This document shows, one piece after another, positions 52,018-61,042 of a DNA stretch of 64,000 nucleotides (position 1 is its first letter; every line of letters starts with the position of its first letter). The stretch covers positions 1 to 64,000 of the forward strand of contig CAINFC010000122.1 of NCBI GenBank assembly GCA_903847975.1, given 5' to 3'. The stretch comes from an uncultured Acidobacteriota bacterium (GTDB lineage: Bacteria > Acidobacteriota > UBA6911 > CAINFC01). Made by a program: the position numbers and the translations under genes. Under the pieces are notes generated by a model that was not told the DNA's origin, searched no databases, and worked only from the letters and a program-made list of their open reading frames with translations.

Positions 52018-53445
52018 TCAACGCTGCAGAAAGAAAAATGTTATGAAAAGATAGGCGGGAAAAAGGACCATTCCGGCATAAGCCATGTATCCGAAAAAAG
52101 AGGGCATTTTCACGCCGGATTGCTCCACAATGGTCTTGATCATGAAGTTGGGAGCGTTGCCGATATAAGTATTGGCTCCCATGAGCACGGAGCCCAGGGA
52201 AATCGCTTCCAGCAGCGGCCACGGAACCCCGGTCTGAGCCACGCAACCGCCCAGGCCTGCCGTTGTCTGGCAAAGCCCCTGCTGGGAGGCCAGCCCCTGT
52301 CCCAGGGCAAAAAAGGTGGCATAGGTCGGGGCGTTGTCCAGAAAGGAGGACAAAAGCCCGCTCATCCAGAAGAAGTGCCATGGCCGGGTGATACCCAGTT
52401 CACTGCCCCGCGCTTTCAGGAGGCAGAGAGCGGGAAGCATGGTAATGAAAATTCCCGCAAAAAGGACGGCCACTTCGACGATGGGGTGAAAGTTGAAACG
52501 GTTGGCCAGGCGCGGGCAGAAAGCCGCCTGGCTTCCCTTTCTGCGCTGCAGGTCCATTCCGTAGGAGAGCGCCGCCAGGCCGACCAGGGCCGGCTCCCGC
52601 ATCCAGGTATGCGGGCCGTGGGCGAAAATAACCACGGCTACGACGCCGCCGAGCAGGAAAAGATGGGCATGGCCGCTCAACCGCAAAGGTTCGTAAATGA
52701 CCTGGTCTGCCAGTCGGTGCGCCGGATTTTCCTTCCGGTAGGCGCTTTGGTCCAGAAAATAAAAAAGCGCCAGCAAGGCCCCCATCATAAAGAGCCATTC
52801 TTTCCAGAGGTGGAGCGTCCAGAAAAAAGGCACGCCGCGGAGGAATCCCAAAAAGAGCGGCGGATCGCCCAGAGGCGTCAGGAGGCCGCCGGCATTGGCG
52901 ACCAGGAAAAGGAAAAAAAGAAAAACGTGTCGGGTATGCTCGCGCTCCCGGTTGGTCGAGAGGAGCGGGCGTATCAGCAGCATGGAGGCTCCGGTGGTGC
53001 CAATCAGGCTGGCCAGAATTCCGCCGGCGGCCAGAAAGCCGGTATTGGTCCAGGGTGTGGCTTTCAGATCCCCGCGCAGGTGAATTCCTCCCGAAATAGT
53101 AAACAGCGCGCCAAGCAGGACCAGGAAGGAGAAGAACTCATGGGTGACATTCCAGAGCGCGTGGCTTCCCATTTCCAGCTGGAGGAAGAGGAAGAACACC
53201 GGGAGAGCGAGTCCCCCGGCGATCATCGCCTTGTTGCGATTTTCTTCCCACCAGTACGGCGCGAAAAGCGGAACCAGGGCAATGGCCAGGAGCATCAGGA
53301 TAAAGGGAACCACGGATGAGAGAGGCAACCGGTGTCCGATTGCCTCCTCTAACCCGGCCGGTGCGTGGGCTGAAAAGTTCAGAAGGGCAGAAACCGCCAG
53401 GCTGCCCGCAAAGAGCAGGAGCAGCCATGTCCAAATCCGATTCAT
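52018..53445 (-). CDS. NhaD-like sodium/proton antiporter
   Basis: A 475-residue inner-membrane protein with about a dozen helices of the ArsB/NhaD ion-transporter superfamily. Landmarks are GTTGASMLLIRPLL, a GGLLTPLGDPPLFLGFL segment and SSFLDNAPTYATFF near the C-terminal half. It most likely exchanges Na+ and H+. A strong intrinsic terminator ends only about 9 bases before the annotated ATG, and no Shine-Dalgarno site is visible there. Confidence 0.8.
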   Translation of the reverse strand: MNRIWTWLLLLFAGSLAVSALLNFSAHAPAGLEEAIGHRLPLSSVVPFILMLLAIALVPLFAPYWWEENRNKAMIAGGLALPVFFLFLQLEMGSHALWNVTHEFFSFLVLLGALFTISGGIHLRGDLKATPWTNTGFLAAGGILASLIGTTGASMLLIRPLLSTNREREHTRHVFLFFLFLVANAGGLLTPLGDPPLFLGFLRGVPFFWTLHLWKEWLFMMGALLALFYFLDQSAYRKENPAHRLADQVIYEPLRLSGHAHLFLLGGVVAVVIFAHGPHTWMREPALVGLAALSYGMDLQRRKGSQAAFCPRLANRFNFHPIVEVAVLFAGIFITMLPALCLLKARGSELGITRPWHFFWMSGLLSSFLDNAPTYATFFALGQGLASQQGLCQTTAGLGGCVAQTGVPWPLLEAISLGSVLMGANTYIGNAPNFMIKTIVEQSGVKMPSFFGYMAYAGMVLFPAYLFITFFFLQR

Positions 53446-53453
53446 GAAGGGTT

Positions 53454-53503
53454 AAAAATAAAAACCCGGTTCGGGATCATGCCGAAGTAGAGCCCGATCC
53501 GGG
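53454..53503 (-). terminator. Intrinsic terminator between pssA and the antiporter gene
   Basis: An 11-bp stem (CCCGGATCGGG pairing with CCCGAACCGGG apart from one mismatch) is followed on the minus strand by TTTTTATTTTTAA. It should end the phoH-pssA transcript. It also lies just upstream of the antiporter start, where readthrough or attenuation may control that gene. Confidence 0.85.
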
Positions 53504-53532
53504 AATGCTTTCAAGTATTGGGTTGCCTGGGA

Positions 53533-54315
53533 TCAGCTTTTTTCCGGCAGTTGCTCCACCCGGCTTCGGCTCCCGAATCTTCTTCCAAGAAACGAGTAGG
53601 TTTTCATGGTAATTCCAGAAAGCGCATACAGGGAAGCCAGGAATAACAGAACCACCCGGGAATAGAAATAGATGCTGGTGACCAGCAGAGCCAGGAAAAG
53701 AACCGTTGCGTAGGAGTTGCCCCGGGCCGGATTCTTGAAGCCGATATACCGGATTTTGCTGATCATCAGAAAAGCCAAACCGCCTACCAGGCCAAAGATG
53801 ACGAAAATCATCTGATCCTGTACGGCTTCGGGTAAAGCGTAAAAGTGAACGAGGGAGGCAACCATTCCTCCGGCGGCGGGGGTAGGCATGCCAACGAAAT
53901 CCTTGTGTCCGGGTCCCATGACATTGAATCGGGCCAGCCGCATCGCGCCGCAAATAATGTAGATAAAGCTGACAATCCATCCGAGCGGTTGGAACTGGGA
54001 AAAGGCCCAGGCGTTGATGAGAATGGCCGGAGCCAGGCAAAACGAGATGACATCCGCCAGGGAATCGAGCTGCAAGCCCATTTCGCTGGTGGTTTTGGTC
54101 AGCCTGGCAATCCGGCCGTCCAAGATGTCAAAAACGGCGGCCCAGCCGATCAGCTTGGCGGCCAGATCGTAGTTTCCGTGCTGAACCGATATAATGGAAT
54201 AAAAGCCGCAGAATATATTCCCTATGGTAAAAATCGTAGGAATAGCGGCAATGGTCCGGCGGAATTTGCGCCGGGGCTTGATGGTTTCCGATGAATCCGT
54301 GCTTTTGCTAAGCAA
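53533..54315 (-). CDS. pssA: CDP-diacylglycerol--serine O-phosphatidyltransferase
   Basis: A 260-residue polytopic protein. The CDP-alcohol phosphotransferase signature DGxxAR...GxxxDxxxD appears intact as DGRIARLTKTTSEMG, with LQLDSLAD following. It makes phosphatidylserine from CDP-diacylglycerol and serine. The start appears to be TTG at 54315, with GGGAG five bases upstream. The terminal C-region carries several more helices. It forms a pair with the decarboxylase gene just upstream (40-base gap). Confidence 0.92.
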   Translation of the reverse strand: MLSKSTDSSETIKPRRKFRRTIAAIPTIFTIGNIFCGFYSIISVQHGNYDLAAKLIGWAAVFDILDGRIARLTKTTSEMGLQLDSLADVISFCLAPAILINAWAFSQFQPLGWIVSFIYIICGAMRLARFNVMGPGHKDFVGMPTPAAGGMVASLVHFYALPEAVQDQMIFVIFGLVGGLAFLMISKIRYIGFKNPARGNSYATVLFLALLVTSIYFYSRVVLLFLASLYALSGITMKTYSFLGRRFGSRSRVEQLPEKS

Positions 54316-54354
54316 TTTGGCTCCCGTTTCTGAGATCGATTTTGCTGAAAATCG

Positions 54355-54996
54355 TCAGGAATGATTGGATTTTTCGAATCGTGCCATGGCATCTTTACCC
54401 CCCCGGACGGTATCTCCGATCCGGACAAGAATCTGCAGGTCCCGAGGGAGATCCAGATCCACGCGGGATCCGAACCGAATCAATCCGAACCGCTCCCCGC
54501 GGGAGACTTCATCCCCGGTTTTTTTCCAGCAGACAATCCGTCGGGCAATCAGTCCGGCGATCTGGGTCACCAGGATGTGGTGAATCCCGTTTTCAATTTC
54601 CAGAGTGTTGCGTTCATTTTCCAGGGAGGCTTCCTTTTTGAAAGCTGCCATGAATTTTCCCGGAAAATACTGCATCCGGCTGATTTTTCCGGAACAGGGG
54701 AACCGGTTGATGTGCACGTTAAAGACGGAGAGGAAGATGCTGACCTTGCGGCGCGGGCCGAACTCGGGGTGAATGTATTCCTCGATGCGGACCACCCGGC
54801 CGTCGGCCGGAGACAGGAGGAGGGTCGGGTCCTCCGGAAAGCGCCGCTCGGGGTCCCGGAAAAAGAAAAGAACAAAAGCGGCAAGGAAAAGGGCGACGGA
54901 GCAGATGGCCCACTGCTGAAACAGGGCCAAAGCCGCAGAGAGCAGCAGGAGAGGGAGCAGGAAACGGATCGATTCGCCGGAAATCGGGATACGCAT
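54355..54996 (-). CDS. psd: Phosphatidylserine decarboxylase
   Basis: A 213-residue short-type decarboxylase. Two membrane helices lie near the N-terminus, followed by the catalytic domain. The self-cleavage pyruvoyl site is the Gly-Ser in GLIRFGSRVDL, where the Ser becomes the pyruvoyl cofactor. It converts phosphatidylserine to phosphatidylethanolamine. The length and lack of the large beta chain extension fit the archaetidylserine-like short family. The stop lies 40 bases before pssA. Confidence 0.9.
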   Translation of the reverse strand: MRIPISGESIRFLLPLLLLSAALALFQQWAICSVALFLAAFVLFFFRDPERRFPEDPTLLLSPADGRVVRIEEYIHPEFGPRRKVSIFLSVFNVHINRFPCSGKISRMQYFPGKFMAAFKKEASLENERNTLEIENGIHHILVTQIAGLIARRIVCWKKTGDEVSRGERFGLIRFGSRVDLDLPRDLQILVRIGDTVRGGKDAMARFEKSNHS

Positions 54997-55010
54997 GGTT
55001 CTGAAAAATC

Positions 55011-55250
55011 CTAGTCGTGTTTGGCGGTTCCGGCTTGAGCCCGGTACTGGGAAATGATTACCTGCATTTGATCTTTCAAGGCAAGTTTCTTCTTTTTCAG
55101 GGTTGGTACCTCCAGTTTTTCCTCATCGGTCACAAAAGACTTGGAAGAGATCTGCTTCAGCCGCTGCTCAAAAGATTGGTGCTGCTCCCAAAGCCGCCGG
55201 TATTCTTCATGATTTTGCAGCAGCTGCTCCTTGATGTTCTGATCATTCAT
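55011..55250 (-). CDS. YdcH/DUF465-family small protein
   Basis: A 79-residue coiled-coil protein. It has the DUF465 signature with HEEYRRLWEQHQSFEQRL and a KKKKLALKDQMQ segment, and is similar in length to E. coli YdcH. ATG 55262 and 55250 are both possible; AAGGA sits closer to the second. The function is unknown. It lies 14 bases before psd in the phoH-pssA operon. Confidence 0.75.
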   Translation of the reverse strand: MNDQNIKEQLLQNHEEYRRLWEQHQSFEQRLKQISSKSFVTDEEKLEVPTLKKKKLALKDQMQVIISQYRAQAGTAKHD

Positions 55251-55353
55251 ATCGGTAACCATCCTTTCTTGGTCCTTATGATAACGGTTGTTACGTACTG
55301 AAGTCCTTTACGTGCGGGAGGTTGTCCTGTTCCCGGAACAGGCGCCGGGAAAA

Positions 55354-56481
55354 TCAGTAAATGCGTCTGGCGGAAAGCTCCCTCCATTCGATGGCCAGCC
55401 GGATCAGGCGGTTGACGATCTCCCCTTCGCTGAATCCGCCGGCCTGCCAGAGCCTGTTGTACATGCTTGTGGGTGTAAAGCCCGGCATGGTGTTGAGTTC
55501 GCTGATGAAGAGCTGGTGCGTGTGCCGGTCCAGGAAAAAGTCAACGCGAGCCAGTCCGTTGCAGTCCAGTACGCGGAAGGTTTGCAGGGCCATCCGGCGT
55601 GCCCGGGCCGCAATCGCTTTGGGAATTTGTGCGGGAACGATCGCTTTCGTGTGGGCGTCGAAGTACTTGGACTGGTAATCATAGAATTCGCCTGCGGGAA
55701 TGACCTCGCCGACCACAGAAGCGATCGGATCCGCGTTGCCGAGGACCGAAACTTCCAGCTCCCTCGCGGGAACGGCTTTTTCGACCAGTACCCGGTAGTC
55801 GTATTGACTAGCCAGATTTATTGCTTTCCGCAGGGAATCCCCCGTGGTTCCGACCTTGCTGATGCCGATGGAACTGCCCAGCCGGGAGGGCTTTACAAAG
55901 CAGGGCACACCAATAGTTTTTTTTATCTGCCGGATGATCCCAGCAGGATTGGACTGCCATCGGCATCGTTCCACCAGGAAGGTATCCACTACCGGCAGGC
56001 CGGATGCCTTCAGCAGCTGCCTGGAAATCCATTTGTCCATTCCCAGAGCGGAGCTTAAAACTCCGGAGCCGACGTAAGGGATATCGGATACTTCCAGGAG
56101 ACCCTGTATCGTTCCATCCTCTCCGAAAGGGCCATGGAGTACCGGGAAGGCTACATCCAGCCGGATTCTCCTGTCCGATCCGGCAGTCTTCCGGAGGGGG
56201 GCAGACCAGTTCAGGAGGTCGGCGGGCTCCGAAGGCCGGCGGCCTTCCAGGATTCCGGACCAAGGCAGGCCGGGCAGCATTTCGACAGAATCCCTGGCAG
56301 AAGCCAGCTGTCCGTCACGGGTGATTCCCATGGGGTGAATCACATACTGTTTCCGGTCTATCAACTGCAGAATGTTGCGGGCCGATTGCAGGGAAATCTC
56401 GTGTTCTCCGGAGCGCCCGCCGTAGAGCACGCCGATATGCCGGCGTAGGTCAGTTGAGGATGTGCGCGCTTTGAGGGTCAT
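55354..56481 (-). CDS. ddl: D-alanine--D-alanine ligase
   Basis: A 375-residue ATP-grasp ligase for peptidoglycan precursors. Motifs are HIGVLYGGRSGEHEISLQS, GPFGEDGTIQGLLE and ELNTMPGFTPTSM. It joins two D-alanines for the UDP-MurNAc pentapeptide. The ATG at 56481 lies 32 bases inside the end of the phoH gene, so translation is coupled. Complete catalytic residues suggest activity. It has no mur genes nearby. Confidence 0.93.
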   Translation of the reverse strand: MTLKARTSSTDLRRHIGVLYGGRSGEHEISLQSARNILQLIDRKQYVIHPMGITRDGQLASARDSVEMLPGLPWSGILEGRRPSEPADLLNWSAPLRKTAGSDRRIRLDVAFPVLHGPFGEDGTIQGLLEVSDIPYVGSGVLSSALGMDKWISRQLLKASGLPVVDTFLVERCRWQSNPAGIIRQIKKTIGVPCFVKPSRLGSSIGISKVGTTGDSLRKAINLASQYDYRVLVEKAVPARELEVSVLGNADPIASVVGEVIPAGEFYDYQSKYFDAHTKAIVPAQIPKAIAARARRMALQTFRVLDCNGLARVDFFLDRHTHQLFISELNTMPGFTPTSMYNRLWQAGGFSEGEIVNRLIRLAIEWRELSARRIY

Positions 56482-57439
56482 TTCCAGGTTGAGAATTGCG
56501 GTTGGAGTTGGAGTCGTAGGCTTTGATAATCAATCGGACCAGCCGATGGCGAACCACATCGTTTTCGTTAAAAGAACAAAAGCAAAGTTCGGGAATTTTG
56601 GATAATACCTGCCTGGCCTCCACCAGGCCGGAGCACCGGCCAGGCGGCAGGTCAATCTGGGTGACGTCCCCTGTAACCACGGCACGCGAGTTGAATCCGA
56701 TACGGGTTAGAAACATCTTCATCTGTTCGGAGGTCGTGTTTTGGGCTTCATCCAGAATGATAAAGGAATCGCTCAGGGTTCGGCCGCGCATGTAGGCCAG
56801 GGGTGCGATCTCAATAATACTTTTTTCGATGCAACGATTTACCTTCTCCATATCCATCAGATGGTATAAAGCATCATACAATGGACGTAGATAGGGATCA
56901 ATTTTTTCATTGATGCCGCCAGGGAGGAAGCCCAGCTTTTCCCCGGCTTCCACGGCGGGCCGTGTCAGAATAATGCGCGACACCACTTTTTCCGCCAGGT
57001 AATGCACGGCAATGGCCACCGCCAGATAGGTCTTGCCTGTCCCCCCCGGGCCGACGGCAAAAACGATGTCGTTGGCAAGCATCGCTTCGATATAGCGCCT
57101 TTGATTGGCACTCTTCGGAAATACGCATCGGCCGTTCGGCAGGCAGATTTGCAGCTTGGGAAAAAAATCCTTCAGGCGGAGCATATTGTCGGAGGCAATC
57201 TGCTGCATGGCAGAGCGAAGGTCCCCGTTGGTAAACTCGTGCCCGTTGTGGAGCAGAGTTGTGAAGTCCACCAGGATGTTTTCCGCGGCAGCAACATCTG
57301 CCTCCTCCCCTTCCAGGATCAGGTTGGCCCCCCGGAGGTGAATGGTGATGTTGAACAAGCTTTCCATCAGCCGGATGTTCTCGTCGTGGGGGCCGAACAG
57401 CGTGCGGATGGATTCGTCAGGCAGCAGTATTTTTTTCAT
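56450..57439 (-). CDS. PhoH-family ATPase
   Basis: A 329-residue P-loop ATPase. Walker A is GPGGTGKTYLAVAIA and Walker B is FIILDEAQNTT with EQMKMFLTRIG. An N-terminal KH-like region precedes the ATPase. PhoH proteins are linked to RNA metabolism and stress. Usually ybeY and pgpH-type genes follow, but here ddl does, overlapping by 32 bases. A promoter with TTGACC and TATTAA is at 57601-57630. Confidence 0.92.
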   Translation of the reverse strand: MKKILLPDESIRTLFGPHDENIRLMESLFNITIHLRGANLILEGEEADVAAAENILVDFTTLLHNGHEFTNGDLRSAMQQIASDNMLRLKDFFPKLQICLPNGRCVFPKSANQRRYIEAMLANDIVFAVGPGGTGKTYLAVAIAVHYLAEKVVSRIILTRPAVEAGEKLGFLPGGINEKIDPYLRPLYDALYHLMDMEKVNRCIEKSIIEIAPLAYMRGRTLSDSFIILDEAQNTTSEQMKMFLTRIGFNSRAVVTGDVTQIDLPPGRCSGLVEARQVLSKIPELCFCSFNENDVVRHRLVRLIIKAYDSNSNRNSQPGNDPQSAHILN

Positions 57440-57600
57440 GACAGGGAGGCCTGATGCCTGTTTCGGCCGTGGGACTGCGGAGCGAAGCGTCTTTTTTCGG
57501 ATGGCCGACTGCCGGAAAGCCTTGAGCCTTCTGATCCCAACCGGCTCCAGGTCCAGAAGATTTTTTGCCTCTTTTGCAATTTCGTCAACCTTACGTAAAT

Positions 57601-57630
57601 TAATAATACAAGGAAGGTAAAAAGGTCAAC
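57601..57630 (-). promoter_or_regulatory. Promoter of the phoH operon
   Basis: On the minus strand TTGACC (57630-57625) and TATTAA (57606-57601) are 18 bases apart, giving a leader of roughly 155 bases before phoH. AT-rich flanks support promoter function. Confidence 0.45.
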
Positions 57631-57656
57631 ATGAACCTTTTTTTAAGATGGATTTT

Positions 57657-58400
57657 TTATTTCCATCGCCACCCGGCGGCAAGGCTCTCTCCTTCCAGAA
57701 AATTGCGGGCGGCGCTGAATACCTCATACCACATGTCCCGGGTTAGCCTGCCTGTCTGGGTGTTTTGCCGGCTCGGGTGATAGGATGTCAGCAGACTTTT
57801 TCCACCGGGAAGAGCAACCATTTTCCCATGGATAAAGGCAGGCTTTTCGCATTTCACGGCCCAGCCGCCTGGTGCGGACTTCCAGAAGCTGTCCAGGGCG
57901 ATCCGTCCGAAGGTAATGATCAATTGCAGCTGGGTGAGGAGGGCGATTTCGGAAAAGAGGAAGGGACGGCACCGGTCAAGTTCCTCCGGCGAAGGCCGAT
58001 TTTGGGGCGGAACACACCGGCAGGCGATGGAAATAAAAACCTTGTGCAGGACCATTCCGTCTCCGGCAGAGGTAGAAAACGGCTGGCTGGCGAACCCGAA
58101 CCGATGCAGCGCTTCAAAGATCCAGTCTCCGCTGGAATCTCCGGTAAATACCCTGCCGGTTCGATTAGCCCCGTGGGCCCCGGGAGCAAGACCGACAAGA
58201 AGCAGCCGGGCTTCCGGATCTCCGAAGCCGGTTACCGGTTTTCCCCAGTAGGGCTCACTCCGGAAACGCTTCCTCTTTTGTTCCGAAACCTGCAGGCGGT
58301 GTTCGACCAGGCGGGGGCATGCCTGGCACCGGAGGATGGCACTGTGTAAAAGCTCCCAGCTCGTGTAGGAGGGGGTTCCTTGTTCCGGCTTACAGACCAT
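57657..58400 (-). CDS. Uracil-DNA glycosylase, family 5 (UDGb)
   Basis: A 247-residue glycosylase. The active-site motif GLAPGAHGANRTGRVFTGD and the second HPSRQNTQTG match UDGb enzymes, which remove uracil and hypoxanthine from DNA. The four iron-sulfur cysteines could be Cys residues near the N-terminus (CQACPRL) and CRCVPP. The start is ATG 58400 (a TTG at 58406 is possible), overlapping the aminotransferase gene by 11 bases. Confidence 0.92.
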   Translation of the reverse strand: MVCKPEQGTPSYTSWELLHSAILRCQACPRLVEHRLQVSEQKRKRFRSEPYWGKPVTGFGDPEARLLLVGLAPGAHGANRTGRVFTGDSSGDWIFEALHRFGFASQPFSTSAGDGMVLHKVFISIACRCVPPQNRPSPEELDRCRPFLFSEIALLTQLQLIITFGRIALDSFWKSAPGGWAVKCEKPAFIHGKMVALPGGKSLLTSYHPSRQNTQTGRLTRDMWYEVFSAARNFLEGESLAAGWRWK

Positions 58401-59547
58401 AAACAAGTTCCAGGGCTCGAATCAGAGTGCATAAGTCCTGCCGCGTATTGTAGGCCTGGACAGATACGCGGACAAAAATCCGATCCCTGTGGCAGGTCAC
58501 CGGGACTTCGATTCGAAAGGTATCAAAAAGGGATTGCTTGAGGCGTTCGGCATCCATCGGCGGAACCGGGATGGCGGTCATCTGGGCGTAGTCTTCTTCC
58601 AGGCTGATGGCACCCAGGCGCGTTCTTGCCGAAATCTCTCCGGCCGCCCAGCGGCACATCTCGTGGCATTCGTTTTGAACCCGGCCCCAGTCATGCTTTT
58701 TCTGGAATTCGATCGCCGCGGGAACCGCCAGAAAGGCAGACAAATCGCGCGTCCCTTGCCATTGCATTCTCTGCTCGAAGAGCGACGTGCCGGTATAGGC
58801 GTCAAACCCGGTGTGCCCGCCCGAACCGCTGCTGTACCCCCAGCTGATTACCAGGGCGTCAAGCATGGAGTGGTGCTCCGGTCGGGCGTGCAGGAAGGCG
58901 GCACCCTTGGGGGCGCACAGCCACTTATGGCAGTTGCCGGCATAGAAATCGGCGCCCAGCGCGTCCAGAGATACGGGGATCTGTCCGGGCGCATGAGCTC
59001 CATCGATAAAGGTCAGGATGCCGGAGCTTCGGGCCCGGCGGCAGATCTCTTCCAAAGGGAAGATCAGGGCGGTAGTCGAGGAGATATGGCTGAGGAAAAT
59101 GAGCCGGGTGCGGGGTGTTACCGCGCGCCAGATGCGGTCGGAAAACTCCTGCCGGTGGAAAGGCAGGGGGATCTCCGCCCGAACGTAGCGGGCTCCTGCG
59201 CGCCGGCAGACAAATTCCCAGGCGTTATCGCAGGCGCCATATTCCTGATCGGTGGCCAGAATTTCATCCCCCTCCGCCAGGGAAAGGGATCGCGCCACGC
59301 TGTTGACCGCCGTTGTGGCATTGGTCAGGAAGATCAGGTGTTCCGGCGAGGCTCCCAGGCGGCGGGCCAGGCAGGTCCGCGATTCTTTGAGAAGGTCGGC
59401 AGAGCGCCGTCCAAGAAACTCGACCGGATTCTTTTCCATTTCCCGCTGCAGCTGCTGATAGACACGGAAAACCTCCCGGGGGCAGGCGCCGAAGGAGCCG
59501 TGGTTCAGGAAGACAATCTCGGGATCCAAAAGAAAAAGATGCTTCAT
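58390..59547 (-). CDS. Class V aminotransferase (isopenicillin N epimerase-like)
   Basis: A 385-residue PLP enzyme. The lysine for cofactor binding lies in GNCHKWLCAPKGAAFL, and LNHGSFGACPREV and FIDGAHAPGQIP are usual landmarks. Members include selenocysteine lyase, kynureninase and isopenicillin-N-epimerase-like proteins, so the substrate is not fixed. It sits 9 bases after the sugar isomerase-like gene and overlaps the UDG gene. Confidence 0.85.
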   Translation of the reverse strand: MKHLFLLDPEIVFLNHGSFGACPREVFRVYQQLQREMEKNPVEFLGRRSADLLKESRTCLARRLGASPEHLIFLTNATTAVNSVARSLSLAEGDEILATDQEYGACDNAWEFVCRRAGARYVRAEIPLPFHRQEFSDRIWRAVTPRTRLIFLSHISSTTALIFPLEEICRRARSSGILTFIDGAHAPGQIPVSLDALGADFYAGNCHKWLCAPKGAAFLHARPEHHSMLDALVISWGYSSGSGGHTGFDAYTGTSLFEQRMQWQGTRDLSAFLAVPAAIEFQKKHDWGRVQNECHEMCRWAAGEISARTRLGAISLEEDYAQMTAIPVPPMDAERLKQSLFDTFRIEVPVTCHRDRIFVRVSVQAYNTRQDLCTLIRALELVYGL

Positions 59548-59556
59548 TTTTTGGAT

Positions 59557-60522
59557 TTAGCTGCCGGCTCCCTGTGCTTCGCGAAGCATCTCTTTGAAGC
59601 GGTCTATGTCCTTGCGGAAAAAGCCGAGCACCTGATCTTTGGGAATGGAAAGCTGTTTCTTCCCCGAATCGGCACCCCCCAGTTCGGGGTACTCAAAGTG
59701 AAGTTGAACGGGCCCGGAAAATTTGCCCTCCCGGATCATTTTCAGGTACTTACGAAGGTTGACCATTCCGTCTCCGAGCGGACACCAGCCGGGAACCCAG
59801 GTTCCCTGGGCGTTCAATTTCCACTTGAAATCCTTGATGGCCGTCCCTTTCATATAAGGCAGAAGCAATCGTGTGCTATGGATCCATCCGCCGTATCCTC
59901 CCTCCGCCACGGCATGGCCAATGTCATAATTGACGGCGACCGCATCGGCAGAAAAGTCCTTGAGAAGCAGGTAAAGATCCCACATGGAGGCTCCGACCTG
60001 ACCGATTCCGGAGTGAGTGTGATACATGGCGCAAACAGAGTACTTTTGGTTCAACGAGGCCAGGTCCCGGACGCGAAGCTTGAATTCCGAGAGCTGATCC
60101 GGGAGGCTGCCGGTGTCCTTGTAGCGGAATCCTCCCCACCGGTAACGTCGAATCCCCAGGGAAGACATGGTTTTCAGGACGGCTTCTGCGTGAGGCGACG
60201 AGGCGTCCACGATGTCGGTGGTCACCATGGGAATTTTCAGCCCGGCTTTCCGGATTCTCTCTGCTGCTTTCGGCAGATCCTCCTGCACGCGCTCCGGAAG
60301 AACATGACCCCCGGCGCGAACCGTCACGTCGATCCCGTCAAAACCCAGTTCGGCGCTTCTGTCCGCGGCTTCCCCGATTTCCGCCCACTGGAAATGTTTG
60401 GAAAAAATGCAGATGGGGTTCTCCGGGGCCTGGCCCGACTGGGTGGTTGCCATGATTCCGGACGATGCAAAAAGACCGGTGGTCCCGGCGAGAAACTCTC
60501 TTCGTTCGATGTTTCGATTCAT
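59557..60522 (-). CDS. Tat-exported sugar phosphate isomerase/epimerase-like TIM barrel
   Basis: A 321-residue AP-endonuclease-2-like barrel. The N-terminal ERREFLAGTTGLFASSG is a twin-arginine-type signal, so it may act in the periplasm. Segments FDGIDVTVRAGGH, YHTHSGIG and NYDIGHAVAEGG contain the metal-binding Glu/His/Asp common to xylose isomerase-like folds. The ATG at 60522 is preferred over 60531. It leads an operon with the aminotransferase and UDG genes. Confidence 0.8.
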   Translation of the reverse strand: MNRNIERREFLAGTTGLFASSGIMATTQSGQAPENPICIFSKHFQWAEIGEAADRSAELGFDGIDVTVRAGGHVLPERVQEDLPKAAERIRKAGLKIPMVTTDIVDASSPHAEAVLKTMSSLGIRRYRWGGFRYKDTGSLPDQLSEFKLRVRDLASLNQKYSVCAMYHTHSGIGQVGASMWDLYLLLKDFSADAVAVNYDIGHAVAEGGYGGWIHSTRLLLPYMKGTAIKDFKWKLNAQGTWVPGWCPLGDGMVNLRKYLKMIREGKFSGPVQLHFEYPELGGADSGKKQLSIPKDQVLGFFRKDIDRFKEMLREAQGAGS

Positions 60523-60689
60523 ATCGCGCATCCTCTATAAAACGGGTTGTGCAAAAGGGGTGTCCCTTACATGCTCTTGCATGCTAAAATGTTAAAAAAA
60601 GCCGCTAAAATGGCCTGCATTCACCGCGGTTAATTTTAAACCAAGGGGGCAGCCTGGCAAAAATCCTTTTTGATTATGGGTCTAAATTC

Positions 60690-60718
60690 TTGACAAAATG
60701 GGTGTTTCAGGGTAGTTT
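60690..60718 (+). promoter_or_regulatory. Promoter of rpsT
   Basis: TTGACA (60690-60695) and TAGTTT (60713-60718) with a 17-base spacer, about 45 bases before the rpsT start. Confidence 0.65.
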
Positions 60719-60763
60719 TACGACTCTTTTTAAATGTAAACGATATTTGATAAAGGGTTTTCG

Positions 60764-61042
60764 ATGCAAAGACATAAATCGGCCATGAAGGCGGCGCGCG
60801 CTGCCGTCAAGCGGAACCAGATCAATTCGGCTAATTCCACGCGGGTTCGCAAAGCGGTAAAACAGGTTCGCAAGTCGATCGAGGAAGGCAACCTGGACGC
60901 AGCTAAGACCACACTGCCCAAAATGGTTGAGGTTCTTGACCGGATGGCCCGTCGCGGGGTGGTTCATCGCAATAAGGCGGCCCGGTTAAAGAGCCGTCTC
61001 ACCCGCAAATTGAATAGCAGCGCAAAGAGCGCCGCCGAATAA
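60764..61042 (+). CDS. rpsT: 30S ribosomal protein S20
   Basis: A 92-residue basic helical protein. The sequence MQRHKSAMKAARAAVKRNQ, then RVRKAVKQVRKSIEEG and GVVHRNKAARLKSRL, matches bacterial bS20, which binds 16S rRNA early in 30S assembly. AAAGGG precedes the ATG. Gene size and Lys/Arg richness fit the family. Confidence 0.95.
   Translation: MQRHKSAMKAARAAVKRNQINSANSTRVRKAVKQVRKSIEEGNLDAAKTTLPKMVEVLDRMARRGVVHRNKAARLKSRLTRKLNSSAKSAAE

Noticed and set aside
53446-53532. Sodium-sensing riboswitch before the antiporter
   Set aside because: The 87-base gap is filled by a simple terminator hairpin, too short for the multi-helix cores of those classes.
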